From assembly GCA_934512135.1 (NCBI GenBank), contig CAKSWT010000020.1, positions 1-41,971 of the forward strand: a DNA stretch of 41,971 nucleotides, given 5' to 3'. Shown piece after piece: positions 14,553-23,202 of the stretch. How positions within the stretch are numbered: the stretch's first letter is position 1; the number at the start of each line of letters is the position of its first letter. Origin of the DNA: an uncultured Oscillospiraceae bacterium. Its GTDB lineage: Bacteria > Bacillota > Clostridia > Oscillospirales > Oscillospiraceae. Made by a program: the position numbers and the translations under genes. Under the pieces are notes generated by a model that worked only from the letters and a program-made list of their open reading frames with translations, ran no database searches and was not told where the DNA came from.

Positions 14553-15884
14553 ATGAAACACACCAAAAAAGCCGCGGGCTTTCGGAGCCGTTGGGGCTTT
14601 ATTCTGGCCTCCGTGGGCTCTGCCGTGGGTATGGCAAACGTCTGGGGATTCCCCCATAAGCTGGGCAGCAACGGCGGCGGCGCCTTTTTGCTGATCTATC
14701 TGCTGTTTGTCTTTATCTTCAGCTATGTGGGACTTCCCGCGGAATTTGCCGTTGGCCGCAGAGCCGGCACCGGCACCCTGGGCGCCTATGAAAACGCCTG
14801 GTCTACCCGGGGGAAGGCCGCCGGAAAAGCCGGACGCATTGTGGGCTGGCTCCCCTTGGCCGGTTCTCTGTGCATCGCTATTGGCTATGCCGTAATCATC
14901 TCCTATGTGCTGAAGGCCTTGGTGGATTCCATCCTGGGCACCCTGATGACCACCAATCCGGAAAGCTGGTTTTCCGCTTTCTCCGGCACTCCCTTTTCCG
15001 TTGTTCCCTTTCACGTTGTGGTGGTAGTGGGTACCCTTCTGACCCTGTTTTTAGGCGCCCGGAGCATTGAACTGAGCAACAAGGTCATGATGCCGCTGTT
15101 TTTCCTGATTTTTCTGATTCTGGCCATTCGGGTGGCGCTGCTGCCCGGCACGGCGGAGGGCTATCTCTTTATGCTGCTGCCCCGCTGGGAGGCTTTGAAG
15201 GACCCGCTGGTCTGGATCTGGGCCATGGGACAGGCCTTCTTCTCTCTGTCCGTCACCGGCAGCGGCATGATTGTCTATGGGGCCTACCTCTCAAAGGAGG
15301 AGGATGTGGTCTCCGTCGCCCGGAATACTGCCATTTTTGACACCATTGCCGCATTGGTGGCCTCCCTGGTGATTGTCCCCGCCTGCTTCTCCTACGGCCT
15401 GGACGTGGGCGCCGGTCCCAGCCTGCTCTTTGTCACACTGCCCACCATTCTGCAGGACATCCCCATGGGCCGCCTATTCGCCATCATTCTCTATGCCGCC
15501 ATGATCTTCGCCGGAGTCAGCTCTCTCCAGAACATGTTTGAGGCCGTTGCGGAATCCCTGCTCCACCGTTTTCCCAAGCTGAACCGAAAAATCGTCCTGC
15601 TGCTTCTGTGTGTGCTGTGTCTGGGCTTTGGCATTGGCATGGAGACCATCTCTCAGTGGGGCCCCTGGATGGATTTGGTTTCCATCTATATCATCCCCAT
15701 TGGTGCCACTCTGGGTGCCGCATCCTGGTTCTTTGTGATGAAAAAGGACGATTTGCTCTCCGCCATCAACATCGGCAGCCGCAAGACCCGGGGCGCCCTG
15801 TGGTATGCCATTGGTCGCTATGTCTATGTTCCGCTGGCCCTGGTTCTCTGCTGCATCGCCCTGTTTAAGCAGATTGCATTCTGA
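14553..15884 (+). CDS. Sodium-dependent transporter, NSS (SNF/LeuT) family
   Basis: 443 residues with 11-12 hydrophobic helices. Helix 1 has the family signature ASVGSAVGMANVWGFPHKLG, the unwound Na+/substrate-binding segment; NGGGAFLLIY follows. Family members symport amino acids or related amines with Na+. ATG 14553 (or the adjacent 14550) lies seven bases after GGAG; the longer frame from 14448 overlaps the promoter and leader hairpin and is not used. It stands alone between its own promoter and a weak terminator. The bacterial short form with possibly 11 helices is normal. The substrate is not predictable. Confidence 0.92.
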   Translation: MKHTKKAAGFRSRWGFILASVGSAVGMANVWGFPHKLGSNGGGAFLLIYLLFVFIFSYVGLPAEFAVGRRAGTGTLGAYENAWSTRGKAAGKAGRIVGWLPLAGSLCIAIGYAVIISYVLKALVDSILGTLMTTNPESWFSAFSGTPFSVVPFHVVVVVGTLLTLFLGARSIELSNKVMMPLFFLIFLILAIRVALLPGTAEGYLFMLLPRWEALKDPLVWIWAMGQAFFSLSVTGSGMIVYGAYLSKEEDVVSVARNTAIFDTIAALVASLVIVPACFSYGLDVGAGPSLLFVTLPTILQDIPMGRLFAIILYAAMIFAGVSSLQNMFEAVAESLLHRFPKLNRKIVLLLLCVLCLGFGIGMETISQWGPWMDLVSIYIIPIGATLGAASWFFVMKKDDLLSAINIGSRKTRGALWYAIGRYVYVPLALVLCCIALFKQIAF

Positions 15885-15896
15885 TTTTACCTGACC

Positions 15897-15925
15897 CTTC
15901 CGCAGATTTTACCAAACCGCGGAAG
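15897..15925 (+). terminator. Weak hairpin after the transporter gene
   Basis: CTTCCGC (15897-15903) pairs with GCGGAAG (15919-15925) around a 15-base loop, followed by CAGATTTCATCTTTT. A 7-bp stem is marginal. Confidence 0.4.
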
Positions 15926-15992
15926 CAGATTTCATCTTTTCGTGATATGATGTCTTCCGTAAGAGGAAAACACCCAAAAGGAGGAAGTTTTT

Positions 15993-16805
15993 ATGCCCTC
16001 TACCTATGCCCACTACCGCTTCGGCGCCACTGTGCTGGACATGCTCAGTCCTGAGACCAGACGGATTGTCGCCCGGCACCCTGACCTGTACTATATGGGA
16101 CTCCACGGTCCTGATCTGCTGTTTTATTACAAGCCCCTTGGCACAAACCATGTCAACGCCACCGGCTATGGTCTGCACGATCACACGGGCCTGGAGTTCT
16201 TTTCCGGAGCAGCCCAGCGGCTGTGCCAGCGGCCGGATGGTGAAGCGTATCTGTCCTATACCTATGGATTTCTGTGCCATTTTGTGCTGGATTCCGTCTG
16301 CCACGGCTACATTGCCCAGGCCATGACGGAGACCGGCATCTCCCACACGGAGCTGGAGTCGGAATTGGATCGGAGTCTGCTGGTCCGGGACGGCTTCGAT
16401 CCAGTGACCAAGCATCTGACCGATCATATTCACCCCAGTCCCCAGAGTGCGGAGATTATCTGCCGCTTCTTCCCGGGCATCCGGCCCCAGGAGATTCTCA
16501 AGGCCCAGCGGGCCTATATCTTCTACAACAATCTGCTGGTGGCTCCCTCCGGGCTCCACCGGGGGCTGATTTTCGGTGTTCTGCGCCTGTCGGGGCACTA
16601 TGAGGACATGCATGGGCTTGTCATCAACCGGCAGCCCAACCCCCATTGCCGTGCCACCACTGCACACCTCTACCGGCTCTATGAGCAGGCCATGCCCACC
16701 GCTGCCGCACTGATCGACGGCTACCGGGACACCATCTCCGGGGCAGCGCCCTGGGACAACCAGTACCGCTACACCTTTAGCGGCACCGTGAAACAGGAGG
16801 GCTGA
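15993..16805 (+). CDS. Zinc-dependent phospholipase C family protein
   Basis: 270 residues. Features of the zinc-dependent PLC/S1-P1 fold are HYRFG near the start, HPDLYYMGLHGPDLLFYYKP, and GFLCHFVLDSVCHGYI, which supply His and Asp zinc ligands. No signal peptide is visible, so unlike the secreted toxins it is probably cytoplasmic, as are many small clostridial members of unknown substrate. AAAGGAGG lies eight bases before ATG 15993. The MFS gene starts four bases after its stop, so the two are one operon. Whether it hydrolyses phospholipids is not established. Confidence 0.8.
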   Translation: MPSTYAHYRFGATVLDMLSPETRRIVARHPDLYYMGLHGPDLLFYYKPLGTNHVNATGYGLHDHTGLEFFSGAAQRLCQRPDGEAYLSYTYGFLCHFVLDSVCHGYIAQAMTETGISHTELESELDRSLLVRDGFDPVTKHLTDHIHPSPQSAEIICRFFPGIRPQEILKAQRAYIFYNNLLVAPSGLHRGLIFGVLRLSGHYEDMHGLVINRQPNPHCRATTAHLYRLYEQAMPTAAALIDGYRDTISGAAPWDNQYRYTFSGTVKQEG

Positions 16806-16809
16806 ATCC

Positions 16810-18051
16810 ATGAAATTCCGACTGACTGCCGATGAACGCCGTTGGATCCTTTACGATGTGGGCAATTCGGCCTTTACTCTGCTGATTGCCACCATCATGC
16901 CCATTTACTTCAATCACCTGGCCTCCCTGGGCAATGTTTCCGACGCCGACTACCTGGCCTACTGGGGCTATGCCGCCTCCATTTCCACGCTGATTGTGGC
17001 CATTGCAGGTCCCTTTGTCGGCACCTTTTCCGACAAAAAGGGCATGAAGAAGAAGCTGTTTGCCGCGGTCCTTCTGTTGGGGGCCATAGGCTGTGTGGTG
17101 CTGGGCTTCGCCAAGCAGTGGCTTGTGTTTCTCATCATCTTTATCTTGGCCAAGTCCCTTTACTCCGTCAGCCTCATTATCTATGACTCCATGCTCTCCG
17201 ACGTGACCACAGAGGACCGAATGGATCAGGTCTCTGCGCTTGGGTATGCCTGGGGCTATGTTGGCAGCTGTATTCCCTTTGTGGCCTGTCTGATTCTGGT
17301 TCTGAAAGCCGATTTGTTTGGTCTTACCATGCAGTCCGCCATGACCATTGCCTTCGGCATTACGGCCCTGTGGTGGGTGGGCGTTACCATTCCCCTGCTT
17401 CGGCACTACCGGCAGACCCACTACACCCAGGAAAAGCAGTCCGCCTTTCATGTGTTCGCCGGAATCGGCAGCACCCTCCGGGACATCGCCCAGAACAAGG
17501 CTGTACTGTTCTTCCTGCTGGCATTCTTTTTCTACATCGACGGGGTATACACCATCATTGAAATGGCAACGGCCTACGGCTCCGCTCTGGGACTGGACAC
17601 CACAGGGCTTCTGCTGGCCCTGCTGGTGACACAGCTGGTGGCCTTCCCCAGCTCTATTATCATCGGACGCCTTTCCGGCAAAATCTCCTCCAACACGCTG
17701 ATTTCCCTGTGCATTCTGGCTTACTTTGGCATTGCGCTGATTGCCGTGTTCATGACCTCCCAGCTTCACTTTTGGATTCTGGCCGTCTGCGTGGGATTGT
17801 TCCAGGGAGGCATTCAGGCTCTCTCTCGCTCCCACTTTTCCAAAATCATCCCTCCGGAAAAGTCCGGCGCCTTCTTCGGCATCTACGACATATGCGGGAA
17901 AGGAGCCTCCTTTACCGGAACCTTGGTCATCAGCGCCGTCACCCAGATCACCGGAAGCGCCTCCCTGGGCGTGCTGGCCATCAGCCTGTTCTTCCTGATT
18001 GGTCTGTGGCTGTTCCGAATTTCCGTGAAATGCCACGCCGGCAATCTATAA
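16810..18051 (+). CDS. MFS transporter, UMF1/Atg22-like family
   Basis: 413 residues with about 12 hydrophobic helices. The start ERRWILYDVGNSAF is a hallmark of the UMF1 group, related to the fungal vacuolar amino-acid exporter Atg22, and SDKKGMKKK is the cytoplasmic loop between helices 2 and 3. CAGGAGGG precedes ATG. It is coupled to the upstream phospholipase C-like gene. Substrate unknown; amino-acid efflux is possible by analogy with Atg22. Confidence 0.87.
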   Translation: MKFRLTADERRWILYDVGNSAFTLLIATIMPIYFNHLASLGNVSDADYLAYWGYAASISTLIVAIAGPFVGTFSDKKGMKKKLFAAVLLLGAIGCVVLGFAKQWLVFLIIFILAKSLYSVSLIIYDSMLSDVTTEDRMDQVSALGYAWGYVGSCIPFVACLILVLKADLFGLTMQSAMTIAFGITALWWVGVTIPLLRHYRQTHYTQEKQSAFHVFAGIGSTLRDIAQNKAVLFFLLAFFFYIDGVYTIIEMATAYGSALGLDTTGLLLALLVTQLVAFPSSIIIGRLSGKISSNTLISLCILAYFGIALIAVFMTSQLHFWILAVCVGLFQGGIQALSRSHFSKIIPPEKSGAFFGIYDICGKGASFTGTLVISAVTQITGSASLGVLAISLFFLIGLWLFRISVKCHAGNL

Positions 18052-18194
18052 GCCTCCCATTCTGACCAAGAAGGGACTGCCTGTGATAGGCAGGCTGATC
18101 CGGCCGGACCTCCGGGATGGCATACATGGCCTTCTCGGGATGCGCAGCACAGCGGAGATGACATGCCTTCTAATACTCCGGACTGCACACCCCC

Positions 18195-18300
18195 GGTAAT
18201 ATCCCGCCGATGTTGTGCCGGAGAAATGCCGTCCTGGTGTCGGAAGGCCCGGGTCAGCGGACTCTGCCGGGATATGCCCGACCATGTGGGCGCCTGACCG
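18195..18300 (-). pseudogene. Relic of an AraC-family regulator (C-terminal HTH)
   Basis: Within the 438-base gap between the MFS gene and glnS, the minus strand encodes SPLTRAFRHQDGISPAQHRR, which fits the second helix and the conserved end of AraC DNA-binding domains. A few bases upstream AHMVG in another frame matches the preceding part of the motif, so a frameshift is present. No start or N-terminal domain remains. The rest of the gap (18052-18194) has no convincing gene. Confidence 0.5.
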
Positions 18301-18344
18301 AGCCATCGACGAAATATAACTGTACTTCTCCTGTAGCTTCCGCC

Positions 18345-18382
18345 GCGGGTACTCCGTATTTGGAGTACCCGCCGCGTCTTTC
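18345..18382 (+). terminator. Terminator upstream of glnS
   Basis: Perfect 11-bp stem (18345-18355 with 18362-18372), 6-base loop, followed by CGCGTCTTTCTTT. It ends any read-through from the MFS operon. Confidence 0.7.
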
Positions 18383-18416
18383 TTTGGCAAAATTAGCGCA
18401 GGTTCCGCAAAAGGAA

Positions 18417-18445
18417 TTGCAAATCCATGAAAAACCGGGTATAAT
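18417..18445 (+). promoter_or_regulatory. Promoter of glnS
   Basis: TTGCAA (18417-18422), 17-base spacer, consensus TATAAT (18440-18445). No T-box leader is present: only about 38 bases separate the expected start of transcription from the ATG. Confidence 0.8.
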
Positions 18446-18489
18446 ATGAGAACATTATTTGGAGTTTCACATGGAAAGGATGTTTTGAT

Positions 18490-20169
18490 ATGGCGGAGAT
18501 CTTCGAAGAGTCCTCCAACTTTATCCACAACTTTGTTGCCCAGGACATTGCCCCCGGCGGCCAGTTTGAAGGGATGACGGTGCACACCCGGTTTCCACCG
18601 GAGCCCAACGGTTACCTCCACATCGGCCATTGCAAGGCCCTGATTATTGACTTTGGCACTGCCGTGAAATTTGGCGGCCTCTGCAATCTGCGGATGGACG
18701 ACACCAACCCTGCCAAGGAGGACACGGAATATGTGGATGCCATCCAGGAGGACATCCACTGGCTTGGCTTCGACTGGGGCGACCGGTTTTTCTACGGATC
18801 GGATTACTTCGAGCAGACCTATCAGTATGCGGAGGAGCTGATTCAGAAGGGTCTGGCCTACGTCTGTGAGCTTTCCCCGGAGCAGTTTAAGGAATACCGT
18901 GGCGATCTGACCCATCCTGCCGTCTCCCCCTACCGGGACCGTCCCATTGCGGAGAGCCTGGACCTGTTCCGCCGGATGCGTGCAGGAGAGTTTCCCGAGG
19001 GCAAGTATACCCTGCGGGCCAAGATTGACCTGGAATCCGGCAACATCAACATGCGGGACCCGGTTCTCTACCGAATTCGCTACATCGAGCACCATCGCCA
19101 GGGCACCAACTGGTGCATCTTCCCCATGTATGACTTTGCCCACCCCATCCAGGACGCCCTGGAGGGCATTACCCACAGTCTGTGCTCCCTGGAATACGAA
19201 AACCACCGTCCCCTCTACAACTGGGTTGTGGAGCATGTATCGGTCCCCTGTCACCCCCGTCAGATCGAGTTTGCCCGTCTGAACATTAACTACACCGTGA
19301 TGAGCAAGCGGAAGCTCCGCCAGCTGGTGGAGGAGGGCCACGTCTCCGGCTGGGATGACCCCCGGATGCCCACCCTCTGCGGTCTTCGCCGCCGGGGCTA
19401 TACTCCCGCATCCATCCGGAATTTCTGCGAGCGCATTGGCGTCTCCAAGGTCTATTCCGTGGTAGAATACTCCTTCCTGGAGCATTGCCTCCGGGAGGAC
19501 CTGAATGAGACGGCCCACCGGGTCATGGCCGTAACCTATCCCGTTCCCATGACCATCACCAACTACCCCGAGGGCCAGTCGGAAACCTTCGAGATTGAAA
19601 ATAACCCCGGTCATCCGGAGGACGGCACCCGTACGGTACACTTCTCCCGGCGCCTCTATGTGGAGGCAGAGGATTTCCTGGAGACCCCCGTTCCCAAGTA
19701 CAAGCGTCTGTATCCCCAGGGACCGGAATGCCGGCTGAAGGGCGCCTATCTCATCCGCTGCACCGGATGCCGCAAGGATGCCAACGGAAATATCACGGAA
19801 ATTCTCTGCGAATACGACCCGGAGTCCAGAGGCGGCGATCCCGCTGACGGGCGGAAGGTCAAGGGTGCTACTATCCACTGGGTTGACGCAGATACTGCTG
19901 TGGATGCGGAGGTCCGCCTCTACGACAACCTGTTCTCCGATCCGGATCCCGATGCACCGGGAAAGAACTTCCTGGACTGCCTGAATCCCAACTCTCTGAC
20001 CATTGTGGAAGGCGCCAAGGTAGAGGCCTCTCTGGCCAGCGCCCAGCCCGGCAACAGCTATCAGTTTATGCGGCTCGGCTATTTCTGCGCCGACAAGGAC
20101 TCCACACCGGAGCATCTGATTTTCAACCGCTCTGTCAGCTTAAAGGACAGCTTCAAGGTAAAGAAATAA
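18490..20169 (+). CDS. glnS: Glutamine--tRNA ligase
   Basis: Class I synthetase that charges tRNA-Gln directly. 559 residues, close to the E. coli enzyme. The HIGH motif is in YLHIGHCKA (near residue 42), the KMSKS-type loop is VMSKRKL (near 275), and TRFPPEPNG is the GlnRS/GluRS-specific lead-in. The C-terminal half (about 340-555) forms the two beta-barrels that read the anticodon. AAAGGATG precedes ATG. Its presence means the organism need not rely on GluRS plus GatCAB for Gln-tRNA. GlnRS in Firmicutes is thought to have come by transfer (known), and it is monocistronic here. Confidence 0.96.
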   Translation: MAEIFEESSNFIHNFVAQDIAPGGQFEGMTVHTRFPPEPNGYLHIGHCKALIIDFGTAVKFGGLCNLRMDDTNPAKEDTEYVDAIQEDIHWLGFDWGDRFFYGSDYFEQTYQYAEELIQKGLAYVCELSPEQFKEYRGDLTHPAVSPYRDRPIAESLDLFRRMRAGEFPEGKYTLRAKIDLESGNINMRDPVLYRIRYIEHHRQGTNWCIFPMYDFAHPIQDALEGITHSLCSLEYENHRPLYNWVVEHVSVPCHPRQIEFARLNINYTVMSKRKLRQLVEEGHVSGWDDPRMPTLCGLRRRGYTPASIRNFCERIGVSKVYSVVEYSFLEHCLREDLNETAHRVMAVTYPVPMTITNYPEGQSETFEIENNPGHPEDGTRTVHFSRRLYVEAEDFLETPVPKYKRLYPQGPECRLKGAYLIRCTGCRKDANGNITEILCEYDPESRGGDPADGRKVKGATIHWVDADTAVDAEVRLYDNLFSDPDPDAPGKNFLDCLNPNSLTIVEGAKVEASLASAQPGNSYQFMRLGYFCADKDSTPEHLIFNRSVSLKDSFKVKK

Positions 20170-20175
20170 ACACCA

Positions 20176-20215
20176 GGTCCCCGGCCAACCGGCCGGGGAC
20201 CCTTCCTTTATTCGA
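20176..20215. terminator. Terminator between glnS and the convergent folT
   Basis: Perfect 11-bp stem (20176-20186 with 20191-20201), 4-base loop, followed on the plus strand by CTTCCTTTATT. It overlaps the end of folT on the other strand. Confidence 0.85.
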
Positions 20216-20984
20216 TGTGCGCACGGGACCTGCGGTGGCGAAGCACCGGTCCAAGAACCAGAAGCACCACGCCCATAGCCGCCAGACCGATTCCCAACCC
20301 CTGAAACACTGCCGTTCCGGAGGATACCGTGGCACTGTAATATGCACTGCATCCCGCCCCAATCAGGCAGTCTAGACCAAACACCACAAAAGCGCTGGAG
20401 CTGATGCTCAGCTTTTCTAGGTCCCGCTTGTCATGTCCCGGCAGCAGTCCCATCCGGGAAAACACCGGCAGCAGCACGGAAAACAGTGCCGCCAGAAGCA
20501 TGACCTCCAGGGGCAGCAGCAGGGAGTTTTTAATCAGGCTTTTCACCAGGTAATAGAGATAACCCTTTCCAAAGAGGATCTGGCTCCACAGACTGCCCAT
20601 CCCCACATTTACCACATAGTTCACCAGAAACTTTGCGCCGAAAAGCCGAAGCACCGTGATTTTTTTCCGATAGAGAAACAGACTGTAAATCACTGCGGCC
20701 AGCATTTCGCTGAGAAGATACCCGGGGAAATAGGCGCCGGAGGGAAACAGCATATAGTTCAGCGTGTCTGTCACCGCCGCCGCCAGCACTCCCAGCACCG
20801 GCCCATAGACGGCGCAGCCCACCGCCGTAATGAAGAACGTGAAATAGACCCGGAGATTCTCTCCCACAGACACATAGAAGCCGCCTACAATGATTCCCAG
20901 GGCACAAACCAACGCGGCAAATACCAGCCTGCGAAGGTCCTTTACCTCACCCCAGGCGCTGCGCCAATAACCTTTTTGTTCCAC
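20208..20984 (-). CDS. folT: Folate-type ECF transporter S component
   Basis: 258 residues, about six hydrophobic helices. LVFAALVCALGIIVGGFYV, VYGPVLGVLAAAVTDTLNYM and FPGYLLSEMLAA are typical of FolT substrate-binding subunits, which bind folate and dock on the shared EcfAAT module (encoded elsewhere). GTG 20984 was chosen: AAAGGAGG ends six bases before it. The upstream THF riboswitch supports folate as substrate. The C-terminal part (about 185-258) extends beyond the usual S component and adds two more hydrophobic segments, a lineage-specific tail. Confidence 0.88.
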   Translation of the reverse strand: MEQKGYWRSAWGEVKDLRRLVFAALVCALGIIVGGFYVSVGENLRVYFTFFITAVGCAVYGPVLGVLAAAVTDTLNYMLFPSGAYFPGYLLSEMLAAVIYSLFLYRKKITVLRLFGAKFLVNYVVNVGMGSLWSQILFGKGYLYYLVKSLIKNSLLLPLEVMLLAALFSVLLPVFSRMGLLPGHDKRDLEKLSISSSAFVVFGLDCLIGAGCSAYYSATVSSGTAVFQGLGIGLAAMGVVLLVLGPVLRHRRSRAHIE

Positions 20985-21039
20985 AAAAAATCCTCCTTTA
21001 TATGGCATGTTGCCACATAGAGGAGGAACTCCGGTATGC

Positions 21040-21140
21040 GGCAGCGGGATGCGAGATCTGTACGGCAAAAGGTTTCTTTTTTCGTTCCAGAGACAACTCC
21101 CCGTTCTCTGGACACTTAACCCACAGGTCTCTACTCTGCC
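21040..21140 (-). promoter_or_regulatory. Tetrahydrofolate (THF) riboswitch controlling folT
   Basis: Read on the minus strand, the conserved blocks of the THF aptamer appear in order: GGCAGAGTAG at the 5' end, GGTTAAGTG, a hairpin CCAGAGA/TCTCTGG, AACGAA, then CATCCCGC and closing CTGCC, which pairs with the opening GGCAG. Downstream, TTCCTCCTC can pair with the AAAGGAGG ribosome binding site, which suggests translational control: folate bound, folT off. Confidence 0.85.
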
Positions 21141-21155
21141 AATATTACATACATT

Positions 21156-21183
21156 ATTATACTCCCGCATCCGGCAAATGCAA
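21156..21183 (-). promoter_or_regulatory. Promoter of folT
   Basis: Minus strand TTGCAT (21183-21178), 16-base spacer, TATAAT (21161-21156). The riboswitch begins at about +10. Confidence 0.75.
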
Positions 21184-21213
21184 GGGGTAAATCGATATTT
21201 CCCCCGGAGGATA

Positions 21214-21246
21214 CAAAAAACATGCGATATGTAATCATACCGCATG
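21214..21246 (-). terminator. Terminator of the ylxM-ffh-rpsP-khpA operon
   Basis: CATGCGGTATG/CATATCGCATG stem (21221-21231 with 21236-21246, one G-U pair) followed on the minus strand by TTTTTTG. It ends the operon immediately after khpA. Confidence 0.88.
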
Positions 21247-21252
21247 TTTTTC

Positions 21253-21480
21253 TCATCCAATGATTTCCACATTGACATGTTCGCCTTTGCGCTGAGCCAC
21301 GGACTTAATAATGGTACGGATCTCCTTGGCGATCCGGCCCTGACGGCCAATGACCTTGCCCATGTCCTCCGGCGCAACGCGGAGTTCCAGCACGGTTTCC
21401 TCTCCAGGAATCTCCGTCACAGAGACGGCCTCCGGATTGTCCACCAGATTCTGTGCCATATAAAGAAGGAGCTCTTTCAT
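21253..21480 (-). CDS. khpA: KH-domain RNA-binding protein KhpA
   Basis: 75 residues, a single type-II-like KH domain with the GKVIGRQGR (GxxG) loop. KhpA pairs with KhpB (Jag/EloR) and binds many RNAs; in streptococci the pair controls cell elongation (known). The second ATG, 21480, is preferred because GGAGG lies seven bases before it. It sits 15 bases after rpsP, the usual neighbour, but rimM-trmD-rplS, which normally follow, are absent. Confidence 0.93.
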   Translation of the reverse strand: MKELLLYMAQNLVDNPEAVSVTEIPGEETVLELRVAPEDMGKVIGRQGRIAKEIRTIIKSVAQRKGEHVNVEIIG

Positions 21481-21495
21481 GTTCATTCCTCCGGA

Positions 21496-21735
21496 TTAGA
21501 GCGCGCCGGCCTTCTTGAGCAGGGCACGCACAGTGTCGGTGGGCTGAGCGCCATTCTTAATCCACTGCTGAGCCTTCTCCACGTCCACGTCAACGGTGGC
21601 GGGGTCGGTCAGGGGATTGTAGGTACCGATCTCCTCGATGCAGCGGCCGTCACGGGGGCTGCGGGAGTCAGCAACAACGATTCTGTAGAAAGGAGCCTTC
21701 TTAGCGCCCATTCTGCGCAGTCTGATTTTAACCAT
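21496..21735 (-). CDS. rpsP: 30S ribosomal protein S16
   Basis: 79 residues, typical length. The start MVKIRLRRMGAKKAPFYRIV and GRCIEEIGTYNPL are diagnostic of bS16, an assembly protein of the small subunit. GGAGGTG precedes ATG 21735. Second to last gene of the operon. Confidence 0.97.
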   Translation of the reverse strand: MVKIRLRRMGAKKAPFYRIVVADSRSPRDGRCIEEIGTYNPLTDPATVDVDVEKAQQWIKNGAQPTDTVRALLKKAGAL

Positions 21736-21812
21736 GGGTGATTCACCTCCATAAGCATTTCTTCTCAATCTATCGTACAGTTGGGGCCGAAGCCCACTGG
21801 TTACGAACAAAC

Positions 21813-23198
21813 TCAGCGGAATCCTCCGAAACCGCCCATACCACCAAAGCCGCCCATGCCGCCGAAACCGCCCCGTTTCTGGAGCTTTTTCAGCTTCTTG
21901 TTGGCGCCAGCCCCGGTGAACTGCTTCATCATCTTTTGCATGGCGTCAAATTGCTTGAGCAGGCTGTTGATCTCCTGGACCTTGACCCCGGAGCCAGCGG
22001 CGATACGCTGCTTTCGGCTGTGGTTGATACAGCCGGGATTTTCCCGCTCATAGGGCGTCATGGAGAGAATGATGGCCTCTGTGTGGGCCATGGCCTTCTC
22101 GTCCACCTTGACATCCTTCAAGGCACCGGCATTCATACCGGGCATCATTGCCAGAATGTCTGTCAGGGACCCCATAGACTTCAGCTGAACCAGCTGATCG
22201 TAGAAGTCCTGAAGGGTAAACTTGCTTTTGCGGAGCTTCTGCTCCAACTCCTCGGCCTTTTTGCGATCCATGGCGGCCTCGGCCTTTTCAATCAAGGTCA
22301 GCACATCGCCCATCCCAAGAATCCGAGATGCCATCCGCTGGGGGTGGAAGGGCTCGATGTTGTCCAGCTTCTCTCCGTTGCCCACGAACTTGATGGGCTT
22401 TCCGGTCACTGCCTTCACCGACAACGCCGCACCGCCACGGGCATCGCCGTCCAGCTTGGTAAGCATCACGCCGTCAATGTCCAGCTGCTGATCAAAGGCG
22501 GAGGCGGCATTGACCGCATCCTGGCCGGTCATGGCGTCCACCACCAGCAGGATCTCATCCGGCTCCACCGCGGCCTTAATGGCGGAAAGCTCCTCCATCA
22601 GCGCCTCGTCCACATGAAGCCGGCCTGCGGTGTCCAGGAACACCATATCGAAGCCTTCCTTCTTGGCATGGGCCACGCCGGCTTTGGCAATGTCCACCGG
22701 GTCGCTTTGGCCCATCTGGAACACCGGGATTCCCAGCTGTCCGCCTACGACCTCCAACTGCTTGATTGCAGCAGGACGATAGACGTCGCAAGCCACCAGC
22801 AGCGGTCTTTTCCCCTGCTTTTTCATCAGGCCTGCCAGCTTGGCCCCATTGGTGGTCTTACCGGCGCCTTGGAGGCCCACCAGCATCACCACAGTAGGGG
22901 GCTTGGAGGAAATCTTTAGCTTTGCGTTTTCACTGCCCATCAGAGCAATCAGCTCTTCATTGACGATCTTGATAATCATCTGGGCAGGGGTTAGGCTTTC
23001 CAGCACATCGCTGCCCACGGCCCGCTCTGTGACCTTTTTGACGAAGTCCTTGACCACCTTATAGCTGACGTCAGCCTCCAGCAGTGCCAGTCGGATTTCC
23101 CGCATGGCCTCCTTCACGTCGGATTCCGTGAGGCGTCCCTTGCTTCTGAGCTTTTTAAACGCAGCAGAGAGCTTTTCTGTTAAACCTTCAAAGGCCAT
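21813..23198 (-). CDS. ffh: Signal recognition particle protein Ffh
   Basis: 461-residue SRP54 GTPase. N domain about 1-90; G domain about 90-295 with GLQGAGKTT, DTAGR and TKLDGDARGG; Met-rich M domain about 300-435, which binds 4.5S RNA and signal peptides. The last 20 residues are a repeated Gly-Gly-Phe-Gly-Gly-Met tail that makes short DNA repeats near 21815-21870. AAGGAGTG precedes ATG. It follows ylxM by four bases, the conserved order. Confidence 0.97.
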   Translation of the reverse strand: MAFEGLTEKLSAAFKKLRSKGRLTESDVKEAMREIRLALLEADVSYKVVKDFVKKVTERAVGSDVLESLTPAQMIIKIVNEELIALMGSENAKLKISSKPPTVVMLVGLQGAGKTTNGAKLAGLMKKQGKRPLLVACDVYRPAAIKQLEVVGGQLGIPVFQMGQSDPVDIAKAGVAHAKKEGFDMVFLDTAGRLHVDEALMEELSAIKAAVEPDEILLVVDAMTGQDAVNAASAFDQQLDIDGVMLTKLDGDARGGAALSVKAVTGKPIKFVGNGEKLDNIEPFHPQRMASRILGMGDVLTLIEKAEAAMDRKKAEELEQKLRKSKFTLQDFYDQLVQLKSMGSLTDILAMMPGMNAGALKDVKVDEKAMAHTEAIILSMTPYERENPGCINHSRKQRIAAGSGVKVQEINSLLKQFDAMQKMMKQFTGAGANKKLKKLQKRGGFGGMGGFGGMGGFGGFR

Positions 23199-23202
23199 AG
23201 GT

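Noticed and set aside
16777..18036. 419-codon minus-strand frame opposite the UMF1 transporter
   Set aside because: Gln/Gly/Asp-rich shadow of a membrane protein gene, with no binding site or family match.
18046..20115. 689-codon open frame on the minus strand opposite glnS
   Set aside because: It is antisense to a clear GlnRS with intact motifs. GC-rich codons leave the opposite strand open. Only its last part (below 18300) overlaps the real AraC relic.
21815..21870. Possible tandem-repeat array or CRISPR-like repeats
   Set aside because: They are codons of the Gly/Met tail of Ffh, in frame, with no spacers.
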